Source: Pedobacter sp. PF22-3
GTDB lineage: Bacteria; Bacteroidota; Bacteroidia; Sphingobacteriales; Sphingobacteriaceae
DNA: 64,000 bases
Assembly (NCBI RefSeq): GCF_026239555.1
Contig: NZ_JAPIVP010000006.1
Location: 1-64,000 of the forward strand
Direction: 5' to 3'
Positions within the stretch are counted from its first letter, which is position 1, and each line of letters opens with the position of its first letter. The notes under the pieces were generated by a model. It worked only from the letters and a program-made list of their open reading frames with translations. It was not told the DNA's origin and searched no databases. Below, in pieces: positions 44,231-53,247 of the stretch. The position numbers and the translations under genes were made by a program.

Positions 44231-44338
44231 CGTCATTTCGAGCGGAGTGCAACGAAATCGAGAACCACGAAGTGCTCAGCGAAGCTAAATCTGTTTAGAT
44301 AGATCTCTCCATTCCACTGCATTTCAGTCGAGATGACG
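44231..44338. repeat. Palindromic CGTCATTTCGAGCGGAG repeat element
   Basis: The left end CGTCATTTCGAGC and the right end GTCGAGATGACG are imperfect inverted repeats, with ATCGAGAACC and AGATCTCTCC inside. It lies between the hypothetical gene and ribF and belongs to the same broad class as the elements near 32.7 kb. Confidence 0.65.
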
Positions 44339-44362
44339 ATCGTGTTGGATAAGCTAAAATAT

Positions 44363-45373
44363 TTACCTGTTAAAATAATCGAGCGTCGCTTCTTTATCTT
44401 TTTGCAATTGAACGGTCAGCGCTTCTAATCCGGTAAATTTTACATCGTGACGTAAGAATTTCAAGAAATTCATCTTGATGTCCTGTCCATAAATTTCCTG
44501 GTTAAAATCAAAAATATTAACTTCAATATTTCGTGTCATCCCATTAATGGTTGGTCGCTGCCCGATATAAGCCATACCTTGATAAGTTTGGTGTTTGGCG
44601 TTTAGCGTTTGGCGTTGATCCACCGCTAAGCCCTCAACGCCTAGCGCTGAACCACTCTCCACTCTAAACTCCGAACTCATTTCAACTGTTACCGCATAAA
44701 TGCCATCGCCTGGAATCAGTTTGTAAATTTCTTCTACAAAGATATTGGCCGTTGGGAAACCAATCGTTCTGCCTATTTTATCGCCTTTAATTACCTTTCC
44801 AAAAATAGAGAAAGGGTAGCCGAGGTAATCGTTAGCCAGCCCAACATCACCGGCTAAAAGTGCCTGTCGGATCTTGGTTGAACTTACCGCCACATCATGA
44901 ATATCCTGTTCCATAATTTCTTCAACGGTAAAACCGAAATGTGTGCCGGCAGCCTTTAAGATGCTTAAATTGCCGGAGCGGTCTTTGCCAAAACGGTGAT
45001 CGTATCCGATAATGATGTGCCTGGTGCCTATATTATCGACCAAGGTATTTTTAATATAATCTTCCGGTAGCTGATTGGAGAAATCGCGGGTAAAAGGGGT
45101 AATAATCAGATGATCTACGCCTAAACCCTTTAAAATTTCTGCTTTTTCATTAATCGTGTTAATCATTTTCAGATCCTGGTTTTCAGGATCGATAATCATT
45201 CTCGGATGCGGGAAAAATGTTAGTATAACACTTTCTCCGTTATCTGTCTTTGCCTTTTGCACCAGTTGTTTGATGATTTTTTGATGTCCGAAATGCACAC
45301 CATCAAAAGTGCCAATGGTAACAATGGCATTATCTAATTTTTTAAAATCCGAAAGGTTATTGTATATCTTCAA
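44363..45373 (-). CDS. ribF: Bifunctional riboflavin kinase/FAD synthetase, with an in-frame heptad insertion
   Basis: RibF makes FMN from riboflavin and then FAD, in the cytoplasm. The 336-residue protein has the nucleotidyltransferase domain (about 1-180; TIGTFDGVHFGHQKIIKQLV, VSSTKIRQALLAGDVGLA) and the riboflavin kinase domain (about 185-330; GDKIGRTIGFPTANIF, YIGQRPTINGMTRNIEVNIF). Residues about 233-263, between the YAVTVEM strand and GMAYIGQRP, are encoded by a heptad-repeat array and are not part of the normal fold; the protein is about 28 residues longer than the usual 308-312. The frame stays open, so it is probably functional. No FMN riboswitch is seen. Confidence 0.95.
   Translation of the reverse strand: MKIYNNLSDFKKLDNAIVTIGTFDGVHFGHQKIIKQLVQKAKTDNGESVILTFFPHPRMIIDPENQDLKMINTINEKAEILKGLGVDHLIITPFTRDFSNQLPEDYIKNTLVDNIGTRHIIIGYDHRFGKDRSGNLSILKAAGTHFGFTVEEIMEQDIHDVAVSSTKIRQALLAGDVGLANDYLGYPFSIFGKVIKGDKIGRTIGFPTANIFVEEIYKLIPGDGIYAVTVEMSSEFRVESGSALGVEGLAVDQRQTLNAKHQTYQGMAYIGQRPTINGMTRNIEVNIFDFNQEIYGQDIKMNFLKFLRHDVKFTGLEALTVQLQKDKEATLDYFNR
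44585..44675. repeat. Inverted heptad-repeat array inside ribF
   Basis: Thirteen units in register: AGTTTGG, TGTTTGG, CGTTTAG, CGTTTGG, CGTTGAT, then CCACCGC through CTCTAAA and CTCCGAA of the opposite type. The two halves are inverted, so the mRNA can form a hairpin. It lies wholly within the reading frame of ribF. Confidence 0.75.
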
Positions 45374-45470
45374 TGGTAAAATCTATTTTATTGATCTGGG
45401 TTTTGCATGAGGGATATGGCTTCCATCCCGACCCTTTGCATAGCTTAGGGGCATACCCAAATTTCTGTTA

Positions 45471-46331
45471 TTAATGTAAAGCATGGCGTTTAACCACCCC
45501 GCCTTTTAAATCGGCAATTTGTTGTTGGATTACAAAGGCATCCGGATCAATCTGCCTGATGGCTGTTTGTAATTTGCTCATCTCTAGTTTGGTCACAACG
45601 GTAAAAATAATATCGATATCATTTTTTTCTCCGTAGCCTCCTTCGCCTTTATAAATGGTTACACCACGTTTCATTTCGTTAATGATGAACGCTTTGATGT
45701 CTTCCTGATGGTCTGAAATTACCGTTACGCCCGTATACTGTTCCAGCCCATTTACAATGAAATCGATAGTGCTCGATGCTGATAAATAGGTTAGAATGGC
45801 ATAAAGCGCAGTTTCGATGTTTAAGAAATAAGCTGCGAAAGCAAAAATAATGATATTTAAAATCAGGATGATATTGCCGACGGTTAAAATGCTGTTTTTA
45901 CTGATGTAAAGCGCTAACACCTCTGTGCCATCAATTACACAGCCACCGCGCATGGCCAACCCTATTCCGCCACCTAAAAACAAACCGCCAAAAAATGCAA
46001 TCAGCAACTTATCGTGTGTAATGGGCTGAAACGGAAGGATGATTAACGCCAGTGAGAGTGCAGCAATGGCAATAGCAGTTTTAAAGGCAAAACCCTTACC
46101 AATTTGCCTGTAACCTAAAATCACAAACGGAATATTGATGATGGCAATAAGGTACGATAAATTCCATCCTGTTAAAGTGCTTACCAAGAGGGAAATACCG
46201 GTAACGCCACCATCAATGAAATGGCTTGGCATTAAAAAGCTTTTTAAGCCAAAACATGCCGAGGTTACACCTGCAATAATTAAAAGGATTTCTTTTATAA
46301 ACCTGGTGTGCCTGTTTTTAATATGGTTCAT
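45471..46331 (-). CDS. YitT family membrane protein with DUF2179 domain
   Basis: The 286-residue protein has an N-terminal membrane part (about 12-185, five to six spans) with FGLKSFLMPSHFIDGGVTGI and GGLFLGGGIGLAMRGGCVID. The C-terminal soluble DUF2179 domain (about 215-280) includes RGVTIYKGEGGYGEKNDIDI. Its transport substrate is not known. Its ATG overlaps the truB stop by 4 bp (ATGA), showing tight coupling in the truB-yitT unit. Confidence 0.9.
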   Translation of the reverse strand: MNHIKNRHTRFIKEILLIIAGVTSACFGLKSFLMPSHFIDGGVTGISLLVSTLTGWNLSYLIAIINIPFVILGYRQIGKGFAFKTAIAIAALSLALIILPFQPITHDKLLIAFFGGLFLGGGIGLAMRGGCVIDGTEVLALYISKNSILTVGNIILILNIIIFAFAAYFLNIETALYAILTYLSASSTIDFIVNGLEQYTGVTVISDHQEDIKAFIINEMKRGVTIYKGEGGYGEKNDIDIIFTVVTKLEMSKLQTAIRQIDPDAFVIQQQIADLKGGVVKRHALH

Positions 46332-47059
46332 ACTTGTGCTTCAGTTTTAGCTTCTTCTTTCTTGCTACGAATATAATTAACAAGTTCTAATACCTCAAAT
46401 GCATCTTTAAGCAAAAAGCTTCCGCTTCGGGTGCGGGTAAGTTTAGAAAGATGAGCACCGTTGTTTAGCGTTTTACCAAAATCGGATATTAATGAACGGA
46501 TGTAAGTGCCTTTGCTACAAACAATCCGGAAATCGATTTCTGGCAGTTCGATCCGTGTAATTTCAAATTCCGGAACGCTTACAAAACGTTTACGTAATTC
46601 AACTTCTTCACCTAATCTTGCTTTTACATATAAACGTTCGCCATTTACCTTCACTGCTGAATGTGCAGGCGGATATTGTTCTATATCGCCAATAAATGGT
46701 TTGCAGGCCGCATAAATTTCTTCTTCGGTAATGTTATTGATATCGAATGTTTCATCAACCTCGGTCTCCATATCGAATGATGGGGTAGTAGCTCCTAAAA
46801 TCATGGTGCCGGTATATTCTTTCTCCTCAGCCTGGAAAGTGTCGATCTGTTTAGTCAGTTTGCCTGTACAAATAATCAACAGACCAGTAGCAAGAGGGTC
46901 TAAAGTGCCCGCATGGCCTACCTTTAGTTTTAGCGGTTTTAAAGAATTACGAATTTTGCCAACCACGTCAAATGAAGTCCATTTGTATGGTTTGTTGATT
47001 AAAAGCAATTCGCCTTCAGCAAAGTTGAAATCTTTGAATTTTGAATTTTCGGTACTCAC
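46328..47059 (-). CDS. truB: tRNA pseudouridine(55) synthase
   Basis: TruB modifies U55 in the T-loop of most tRNAs. The 243-residue protein carries motif II with the catalytic Asp (KVGHAGTLDPLATGLLIICT), the PPAHSAVKVNGERLYVKAR segment and CSKGTYIRSLISDFG. It lacks the C-terminal PUA domain, as in many Bacteroidota. A -7 element (TATCTTTG) lies at 47074-47081. The end overlaps yitT. Confidence 0.95.
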   Translation of the reverse strand: MSTENSKFKDFNFAEGELLLINKPYKWTSFDVVGKIRNSLKPLKLKVGHAGTLDPLATGLLIICTGKLTKQIDTFQAEEKEYTGTMILGATTPSFDMETEVDETFDINNITEEEIYAACKPFIGDIEQYPPAHSAVKVNGERLYVKARLGEEVELRKRFVSVPEFEITRIELPEIDFRIVCSKGTYIRSLISDFGKTLNNGAHLSKLTRTRSGSFLLKDAFEVLELVNYIRSKKEEAKTEAQV

Positions 47060-47073
47060 AAATCTTTTTTGCG

Positions 47074-47081
47074 CAAAGATA
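47074..47081 (-). promoter_or_regulatory. Putative -7 element of truB
   Basis: TATCTTTG on the minus strand matches TAnnTTTG exactly, 15 bp before the truB ATG, so the leader would be under 10 nt. Confidence 0.35.
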
Positions 47082-47190
47082 CGGATTCGATGTGGTTTAC
47101 TTCATTTTTTTAACCAAAGATAAAAGGGATGTTCACAGATCGTCGTCTTCCGATTTTGGCTGTAGAGCTGTGGTTAAACTTTTTTCCAGG

Positions 47191-47985
47191 TTATATGATC
47201 TGTAAATTGTGTCCACTTAGCAAGAGGATGATGATGATTAAGCCTGCGGCAATCCTGTACCATCCAAAAACTTTGAAACCATGTTTATTCAGGTACCCGA
47301 TAAAACTTTTTATCGCCAAAAGCGCAACAATAAATGCAACAACATTTCCAATAATTAACATATTGGTTTGATCGTGGGTAATGGTGTGCCCTTCTTTGTA
47401 AAAATCGTAGAGTTTTTTTGCCGTTGCAGCAAACATAGTTGGCACTGCCAGGAAAAATGAAAATTCTGCCGCTGCTTTTCTGCTTAATTTCTGACTCATA
47501 CCACCCACAATGGTTGCTCCTGAACGCGATACACCTGGCAACATGGCAATACACTGGAAGAAACCTATTTTCAGCGCTGTTAAATAGGTTATTTTCACTT
47601 CTTCATCAATGGTTGGTTTATTAAACCATTTGTCTACAAATAATAAGATAATACCGCCAACCAATAACGAAATTCCAACGGCCATAGGGCTTTCTAATAA
47701 CTCGTCGATTTTTTTACTCAATAACAAGCCAAATACCGCTGCGGGAATAAAGGCCACGAGCAATTTAATATAGAAGTTGATGGATTTAAAGAATCTTTTA
47801 AAATACAGTACAACGACTGAAAGTATTGCGCCCAGTTGAATTACAATAGTGAAAAGTTTTACAAATGGTTCTGATGCAATGCCCATAAGCGATGATGCAA
47901 TGATCATGTGGCCAGTGCTCGATACAGGTAAAAATTCAGTTAATCCTTCAACAATTGCAAGGACAATGGCTTCAAAAGCGTTCAT
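47191..47985 (-). CDS. uppP: Undecaprenyl-diphosphate phosphatase
   Basis: UppP (BacA) recycles undecaprenyl pyrophosphate to the monophosphate carrier for peptidoglycan synthesis and confers bacitracin tolerance. The 264-residue integral membrane protein has the two signature loops [20 protein letters not shown] and [20 protein letters not shown], each with the catalytic Ser or Arg positions, and about eight spans. It follows ftsX and DUF3098 on the same strand, a typical order in this phylum. Confidence 0.95.
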   Translation of the reverse strand: MNAFEAIVLAIVEGLTEFLPVSSTGHMIIASSLMGIASEPFVKLFTIVIQLGAILSVVVLYFKRFFKSINFYIKLLVAFIPAAVFGLLLSKKIDELLESPMAVGISLLVGGIILLFVDKWFNKPTIDEEVKITYLTALKIGFFQCIAMLPGVSRSGATIVGGMSQKLSRKAAAEFSFFLAVPTMFAATAKKLYDFYKEGHTITHDQTNMLIIGNVVAFIVALLAIKSFIGYLNKHGFKVFGWYRIAAGLIIIILLLSGHNLQII

Positions 47986-48000
47986 ATTTTTAGGAAAGAA

Positions 48001-48041
48001 AGGAAATAAAGAAAACGCTCAATCAATTAATTAAGCGTTTT
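48001..48041 (-). terminator. Stem-loop between DUF3098 and uppP
   Basis: On the minus strand AAAACGCT pairs with AGCGTTTT around a 14-nt loop, followed by TTTCTTTATTT-like sequence. It may partly terminate the ftsX-DUF3098 transcript before uppP. Confidence 0.5.
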
Positions 48042-48065
48042 GATATTAGCCCCGATAGGATAAAT

Positions 48066-48293
48066 TTATTTTTTTAAAATGGCATAAATACCAAAAGCAA
48101 AACCTGCCAATACCACCAATGGCGCCAATAAAGTTCTTCTGAAATCATAAATATTACCAGTGGTGCCCATCATCAGGATAAAACCAACTGCTACAATTGC
48201 AATGCTGATTAACAATAACTGATAGTTTTTTTTGGTGAAAACCAATTCGCTTTTAACGTCCTTTACAACCGGACCTGTTTTTTTTTCTGCCAT
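48066..48293 (-). CDS. DUF3098 family small membrane protein
   Basis: The 75-residue protein has two membrane spans (about 27-45 and 54-72) with the family segment FILMMGTTGNIYDFRRTLLA. It begins within 1 bp of the ftsX stop. DUF3098 proteins are found beside ftsX in Bacteroidota, so a role in division or envelope function is suspected; none is proven. Confidence 0.88.
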   Translation of the reverse strand: MAEKKTGPVVKDVKSELVFTKKNYQLLLISIAIVAVGFILMMGTTGNIYDFRRTLLAPLVVLAGFAFGIYAILKK

Positions 48294-49171
48294 TATCTAT
48301 AAAGATGATAAGATTTTAAACGTAAATATCTGCTTACTGCGAACCATGTACTAATGCCTGTTATAAAAATACCAACAATTAAAAGGCCTATAAATACAAA
48401 ACCAAATTCCTGATAGTTATTTAAAATAATAATTTCAGGCACCTCTTTGCGGGCATAAATTAATGTGGCCAATAAAATAATTATGGCTATAAATGCAGCA
48501 ATTAAGCCATGCAAAGCAGCGTACAGTAAGAAAGGACGTCGGATAAAATTTTTCGTTGCACCAACCAGCTGCATACTCTTAATTAAAAAGCGCTGTGAGT
48601 AAATTGCTAACCTTATGGTGTTGTTAATCAGTGCAATAGAAATAATTAACAATAGTGCTGCAAAGGCTAAGATAATTAAACCAATGGTGTTGATGTTTTT
48701 GTTTACCATATCAATTAAAGAACTTTGGTAAACCACTTCTTTAACTACAGGATTTTTAGAAATACTTGTTTTTAAGGCATCTATGCTTTTATTGTTTGCA
48801 TATTCTGCTTTTAAATATACATCGAAGGTAGAAGTTAGTGGGTTGTAACCTAAGAAATTAACAAAATCCTCACCTAAATCCTGGGTTAAATTTCTGGCTG
48901 CAAGTTCCTTATTTACATATTGGGTCTGCTTTACTGCCGGGTTGGCATTTAGCTCTTTTTGGAAAGCTAAAACATCGGCTTCTTTTGCACCTTCATCAAC
49001 AATAATGTTTAAAACAATGTTTTCTTTAACGTAGTTAGATAGGTTTTTGGCATGTACAAGTACTAAACCAAGTAACCCCAGCATTAATAAAACCAATGCA
49101 ATACTGATGATAGTAGAGATATAAACGGTTTTGGTTTTCTTAGATGCATCACTTACTTCGAATTCTTCCAT
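48293..49171 (-). CDS. ftsX: Cell-division protein FtsX (permease-like)
   Basis: FtsX works with the ATPase FtsE to activate peptidoglycan hydrolases at the septum. From the ATG at 49171 the product is 292 residues, with an N-terminal span (about 19-41), a periplasmic domain (about 45-165) and three C-terminal spans, with SMQLVGATKNFIRRPFLLYA typical of the family. An ATG three codons upstream (49180) is equally possible. FtsE is not in this window. A CGAAAATA on the plus strand (minus TATTTTCG) at 49192-49199 may be its promoter. Confidence 0.88.
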   Translation of the reverse strand: MEEFEVSDASKKTKTVYISTIISIALVLLMLGLLGLVLVHAKNLSNYVKENIVLNIIVDEGAKEADVLAFQKELNANPAVKQTQYVNKELAARNLTQDLGEDFVNFLGYNPLTSTFDVYLKAEYANNKSIDALKTSISKNPVVKEVVYQSSLIDMVNKNINTIGLIILAFAALLLIISIALINNTIRLAIYSQRFLIKSMQLVGATKNFIRRPFLLYAALHGLIAAFIAIIILLATLIYARKEVPEIIILNNYQEFGFVFIGLLIVGIFITGISTWFAVSRYLRLKSYHLYR

Positions 49172-49371
49172 GTATTTCATTTTTGTTTCTGCGAAAATAT
49201 AAATTATACCTGATAAACACCAATTAATGATTGCTAAATGAATACTAACGTATGCGATTGGCTTTTAGTTTGAAGGTTAAATTTTCCCGAAAATCTGATT
49301 CTTTTTCTAAAGGCGGTACGAAATTTGATAAAACCGCGTTAATTATGGATATCCTAAAACTAAATTTAAAT

Positions 49372-49800
49372 ATGAAAAGACAACTTACCATTCTGAGCCT
49401 ATTCTTACTTATCGCTTCAACTTTTATATCATGCAAAAAAGATAGTACTTCTTTAAAAGCACAAATGTTAGGTAAATGGACATTAAATAAAATTGTAACT
49501 TCTGGCTACACCGCTGAAGAAACATTAAAAGATCCAAAAAAGATAAACGGCACAGTAAACTATGGTACCACAAGTGATTATATTGACTTTAAGCCAAATG
49601 ATGATGATCAGGTAGAGTTGAGTTTATCAGGAAACAGAACCATCGGAACTTATGTGATCATATATTCTGATCAGTTTAGCATGGATATTAACGATGGGTT
49701 GAATTATTGTAAAATAAACAGTATTACTGCAAACAAATTAGAGTTTACAGCTAAAATTGATAAAACAAACGTAACTAAAGTATATTCTTTATCAAGATAA
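49372..49800 (+). CDS. Small lipocalin-like lipoprotein
   Basis: The 142-residue protein has a lipoprotein signal (ASTFISC, Cys20) followed by a short beta-rich domain starting QMLGKWTLNKIV, resembling lipocalin-like (DUF4923/5004-type) surface proteins. The ATG at 49372 places the signal peptide at the N-terminus; longer forms back to 49252 would hide it. Function unknown. Confidence 0.75.
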   Translation: MKRQLTILSLFLLIASTFISCKKDSTSLKAQMLGKWTLNKIVTSGYTAEETLKDPKKINGTVNYGTTSDYIDFKPNDDDQVELSLSGNRTIGTYVIIYSDQFSMDINDGLNYCKINSITANKLEFTAKIDKTNVTKVYSLSR

Positions 49801-49823
49801 GATCTTAATTCCCGATTATTTGC

Positions 49824-49859
49824 TGCGCCATTGGTTTTAGATCAATGGCGCATTTTTTT
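49824..49859 (+). terminator. Rho-independent terminator
   Basis: TGCGCCATTG pairs with CAATGGCGCA around a 9-nt loop, followed by seven T. Confidence 0.88.
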
Positions 49860-50092
49860 GTGGTTGATAGTTGGCTGTGGTGTCGGTTGTTCTCAACTGA
49901 AACTGAATCGCATATAATAGATTCATTTTATAGCAAGTCAGATGGTAACATCCGACTGCACAAAGGTGCCAAGGTTTTTCCCTTAAGCTCCTCTAGTTCT
50001 GCATTTCTGTAGGCAAAATATTATCCTGAATCTACTTTTTAAAGCCCCTTAATTTCCGTATTTTCGCCCCTTTAAAAAATATAAAACTTGCA

Positions 50093-52921
50093 ATGGATTA
50101 TCAATTCAAAGAAATAGAACAAAAGTGGCAGAAATTCTGGGCAGATCATCAAACGTTTAAAGCCGAAAGCAATTCTGAGAAACCAAAATACTATGTATTA
50201 GATATGTTCCCTTATCCATCAGGAGCAGGCTTACACGTTGGTCACCCACTAGGTTACATTGCATCAGATATTTTTTCAAGATATAAACGCCTTAAAGGTT
50301 TTAATGTGTTGCACCCCATGGGATACGATTCGTTCGGGTTACCAGCAGAGCAATACGCCATACAAACGGGGCAACATCCGGCCATTACCACCGAGGCTAA
50401 TATTGCAACGTACCGCAGGCAGTTAGACCAGATTGGTTTTTCTTTCGATTGGAGCAGGGAAGTACGTACCAGCGAGCCATCGTATTATAAGTGGACACAA
50501 TGGATTTTTATGCAGTTGTTCAATTCCTGGTACAACATCGAAAACGATAGGGCCGAAGATATTACCACCTTGATTGAAAAATTCAACGCATCTGGTACAG
50601 CTGATGTAAAAGCGGTGTGCGATGAAGATACCAGGGTATTTTTGCCAAGTGATTGGGCAACCTTTACCGAACAAGAAAGACAGATCGAATTACTAAAATA
50701 CCGCTTAACCTATCTTCGCGAGAGTACTGTAAACTGGTGTCCGGCATTGGGAACGGTTTTGGCGAATGATGAAGTGAAAGACGGTTTTTCTGAGCGTGGC
50801 GGTTTCCCGGTTGAGCAAAAGAAAATGATGCAGTGGAGCATGCGCATTACCGCCTATGCTGATCGCCTTTTGCAAGGTTTGGATACCATCGATTGGCCTG
50901 AACCGATTAAAGAAATGCAACGCAACTGGATAGGCAAAAGTGTTGGGGCATCGGTAAAGTTTGCAGTTGACAATTCGCAGTTGGCAGTGGAAGAAACTGA
51001 AAACTCAAAACTGAAAACTGAAAAATATATAGAAGTTTTCACCACCCGTGTAGATACGATTTTTGGTGTTTCTTACCTGGTATTGGCTCCGGAACATGAA
51101 TGGGTTGCAGAATTGACCACTCCTGAGCAAAAAGAGGACATTGCAAATTATATCGCTTTAACAAAAAAGAAATCAGAATTAGACCGCATGGCGGATACTA
51201 AAACGGTATCTGGCGCTTTTACTGGAACGTATGTAATTAATCCGGTAAGTGGTGAGCGCGTGCAGTTGTGGATCGCTGATTACGTATTGGCAGGTTACGG
51301 AACAGGTGCAGTAATGGGTGTGCCAAGTGGCGATCAGCGCGACTGGTTATTTGCTAAACACTTTAATTTGCCGATTGTACAGATTTTAGATGGACAAAAA
51401 GATATTGATGTGCAGGCAGACCCAACAAAAGAAGGAAAATACATCAACTCTGGTTTTATTAACGGAATGGAGTACAAGGAGGCGGTTGCCTTTTTAAATA
51501 ATTGGTTAGAAGAACGGGGTGCAGGCAAGGCAAAGGTAAACTTCCGTCAACGTGATGCGATTTTCGGTCGCCAGCGTTACTGGGGTGAGCCAATCCCGGT
51601 TTATTTCAAAGAAGGATTACCTTATTTGGTAAATGAAGAAGAATTGCCTTTGTTACTTCCTGAAATTGATAAATATTTACCGACAGAAACAGGTGAACCA
51701 CCTTTGGCAAGGGCCGAAAACTGGTTGCCAAAAGATGGCGGACACTATGAATTAAGCACCATGCCGGGTTGGGCAGGAAGCAGCTGGTACTGGTACCGTT
51801 ATATGGATGCCAATAACGACAACGATTTTGCTTCAAAAGAAGCTGTTGGATATTGGAAGGCTGTTGATTTGTACATTGGTGGTTCTGAACATGCAACCGG
51901 CCATTTATTGTACAGCCGTTTCTGGAATAAATTTTTGAAAGATTTGGGCTACACCAAAGAAGAGGAGCCTTTTAAAAAACTGATCAACCAGGGGATGATT
52001 CAGGGTAGAAGTAATTTTGTTTACCGCGTTAATGACGAAAACGGAAAACCTACCAATACTTATGTATCTGCCGGTTTAAGAAAAGAATATAAAACCTCTG
52101 CATTGCACGTTGATGTGAACATTGTTGAAAACGATACTTTAGACCTGACGAAATTCAAAGCGTGGAGAGAAGAGTATGCCAATGCCGAATTTGTTCTTGA
52201 AAGCGGGAAATACATTTGCGGCGTTGAAGTAGAAAAAATGTCGAAATCAAAGTTCAACGTGGTTAATCCCGATGATTTGATTGAGCGTTATGGTGCTGAT
52301 ACTTTGCGTATGTATGAAATGTTCCTGGGTCCGTTGGAGCAAAGCAAACCCTGGAATACCAATGGTATTGAAGGTGTATTTAAGTTCTTGCGTAAATTCT
52401 GGAGGTTATTCCACAACGATGCGTGGGAGTTCACCATCTCTGATGCTGAACCTACTAAGGCAGAATTAAAATCATTACACAAAATCATTAAAAAGGTACA
52501 GGATGATATCGAGCGCTTCTCATTCAATACTTCTGTATCCAGTTTTATGATTGCGGTAAATGAATTAACGGATTTGAAATGTAAAAACCGTCAGATTTTG
52601 AAAGATATGGTGATTATCCTTTCGCCTTATGCACCACATATCTGTGAAGAACTTTGGGTATTATTGGGTAACGAAGCAGGAACATTATCATATACGGCTT
52701 TCCCAACATTTAAGCCTGAGTATCTGGTAGAAGATGAGTTTGCCTATCCGGTTTCCATTAATGGTAAAATGAAAATGAACCTGAATTTGAGCTTAACTTT
52801 AGCGCAACCGGAAGTAGAAAGTATTTTAATGGCTAATGAGCAATTCCTGAAATTCTTAGATGGAAAGCCTACTAAAAAAATCATTTTCGTTAAAGGGAAG
52901 ATTATTAATGTAGTGGTTTAA
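50093..52921 (+). CDS. leuS: Leucyl-tRNA synthetase with an in-frame heptad insertion
   Basis: LeuS charges tRNA-Leu. The 942-residue protein has the class Ia signature PYPSGAGLHVGHPLGY (HIGH-type, about 41-56), the editing domain (TTRVDTIFGVSYLVLAPEHE, then GYGTGAVMGVPSGDQRDWLF with the conserved editing Asp), the KMSKSKFNVVNPDDLIERYG loop (about 716) and the tRNA-binding C-terminus. Residues about 291-311, at the entrance to the editing domain, are encoded by nine heptad units and look like an added surface loop. Length is otherwise normal for the phylum. TATTTTCG at 50059-50066 may be its -7 element. Confidence 0.97.
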   Translation: MDYQFKEIEQKWQKFWADHQTFKAESNSEKPKYYVLDMFPYPSGAGLHVGHPLGYIASDIFSRYKRLKGFNVLHPMGYDSFGLPAEQYAIQTGQHPAITTEANIATYRRQLDQIGFSFDWSREVRTSEPSYYKWTQWIFMQLFNSWYNIENDRAEDITTLIEKFNASGTADVKAVCDEDTRVFLPSDWATFTEQERQIELLKYRLTYLRESTVNWCPALGTVLANDEVKDGFSERGGFPVEQKKMMQWSMRITAYADRLLQGLDTIDWPEPIKEMQRNWIGKSVGASVKFAVDNSQLAVEETENSKLKTEKYIEVFTTRVDTIFGVSYLVLAPEHEWVAELTTPEQKEDIANYIALTKKKSELDRMADTKTVSGAFTGTYVINPVSGERVQLWIADYVLAGYGTGAVMGVPSGDQRDWLFAKHFNLPIVQILDGQKDIDVQADPTKEGKYINSGFINGMEYKEAVAFLNNWLEERGAGKAKVNFRQRDAIFGRQRYWGEPIPVYFKEGLPYLVNEEELPLLLPEIDKYLPTETGEPPLARAENWLPKDGGHYELSTMPGWAGSSWYWYRYMDANNDNDFASKEAVGYWKAVDLYIGGSEHATGHLLYSRFWNKFLKDLGYTKEEEPFKKLINQGMIQGRSNFVYRVNDENGKPTNTYVSAGLRKEYKTSALHVDVNIVENDTLDLTKFKAWREEYANAEFVLESGKYICGVEVEKMSKSKFNVVNPDDLIERYGADTLRMYEMFLGPLEQSKPWNTNGIEGVFKFLRKFWRLFHNDAWEFTISDAEPTKAELKSLHKIIKKVQDDIERFSFNTSVSSFMIAVNELTDLKCKNRQILKDMVIILSPYAPHICEELWVLLGNEAGTLSYTAFPTFKPEYLVEDEFAYPVSINGKMKMNLNLSLTLAQPEVESILMANEQFLKFLDGKPTKKIIFVKGKIINVVV
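50964..51026. repeat. Heptad-repeat array inside leuS
   Basis: Nine units in exact register: CAGTTGA, CAATTCG, CAGTTGG, CAGTGGA, AGAAACT, GAAAACT, CAAAACT, GAAAACT, GAAAAAT. Together they are 63 nt, or 21 codons, so the frame is kept. The first four units and the last five are of opposite orientation, as in the ribF array. Confidence 0.75.
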
Positions 52922-52950
52922 GGTAGAGGACGGAAGGTTAGGGTAGAGGG
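52922..52950. repeat. Heptad-like array directly after leuS
   Basis: Beginning at the stop codon, purine-rich units (GGTAGAG, GACGGAA, GGTTAGG, GTAGAGG) follow. They are complementary in type to the array at 53213, which abuts the convergent DEAD-box gene. Confidence 0.6.
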
Positions 52951-52980
52951 TTTTCCTTGCACTTGCCTTAAGTCAGAAAT

Positions 52981-53017
52981 ATAAAACCCGGGTTACGTTT
53001 CGTAACCCGGGTTTTAT
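52981..53017. terminator. Bidirectional terminator between leuS and the helicase gene
   Basis: A perfect 17-bp inverted repeat (ATAAAACCCGGGTTACG with CGTAACCCGGGTTTTAT) around a TTT loop, with T/A-rich flanks, separates the convergent genes. Confidence 0.85.
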
Positions 53018-53027
53018 AATTAAGTAT

Positions 53028-53097
53028 CGTCATTCCTGCGCAGGCGGGAATCTTAAAGCTTATTACATTAAGATTCCCAATCAAGTTGGGAATGACG
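53028..53097. repeat. REP-like doublet (compact form)
   Basis: CGTCATTCCTGCGCAGGCGG and CAATCAAGTTGGGAATGACG are its two ends, with AATCTTAA and TTAAGATT pairing inside. The 70-bp element carries the same two ends as the expanded element at 4509-4705. Confidence 0.75.
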
Positions 53098-53144
53098 TGA
53101 CGCTTTTTAATTTCTTAATCACCGCCTTCAACTTCAGTCAAGGG

Positions 53145-53186
53145 TTAAAAAAAACAAACCCAAACTGTACTTTACAACTTGGGTTT
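53145..53186 (-). terminator. Rho-independent terminator of the helicase gene
   Basis: On the minus strand AAACCCAA pairs with TTGGGTTT, followed by GTTTTTTTT. It lies about 60 bp past the helicase stop. Confidence 0.8.
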
Positions 53187-53212
53187 ATTAAGTTATTTTA
53201 ATATTGGGTTTT

Positions 53213-53247
53213 CAGACCTTCCGCCTTCCAACCTTCTACTTTAACCC
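53213..53247. repeat. Heptad-repeat array abutting the helicase stop
   Basis: Units CAGACCT, TCCGCCT, TCCAACC, TTCTACT, TTAACCC run into the stop codon of the minus-strand gene (53247-53249). In coding-strand sense they are purine-rich, like the leuS-end array. Confidence 0.7.

Noticed and set aside
45374..45470. FMN riboswitch before ribF
   Set aside because: The gap shows no conserved FMN-aptamer segments or large structured leader.
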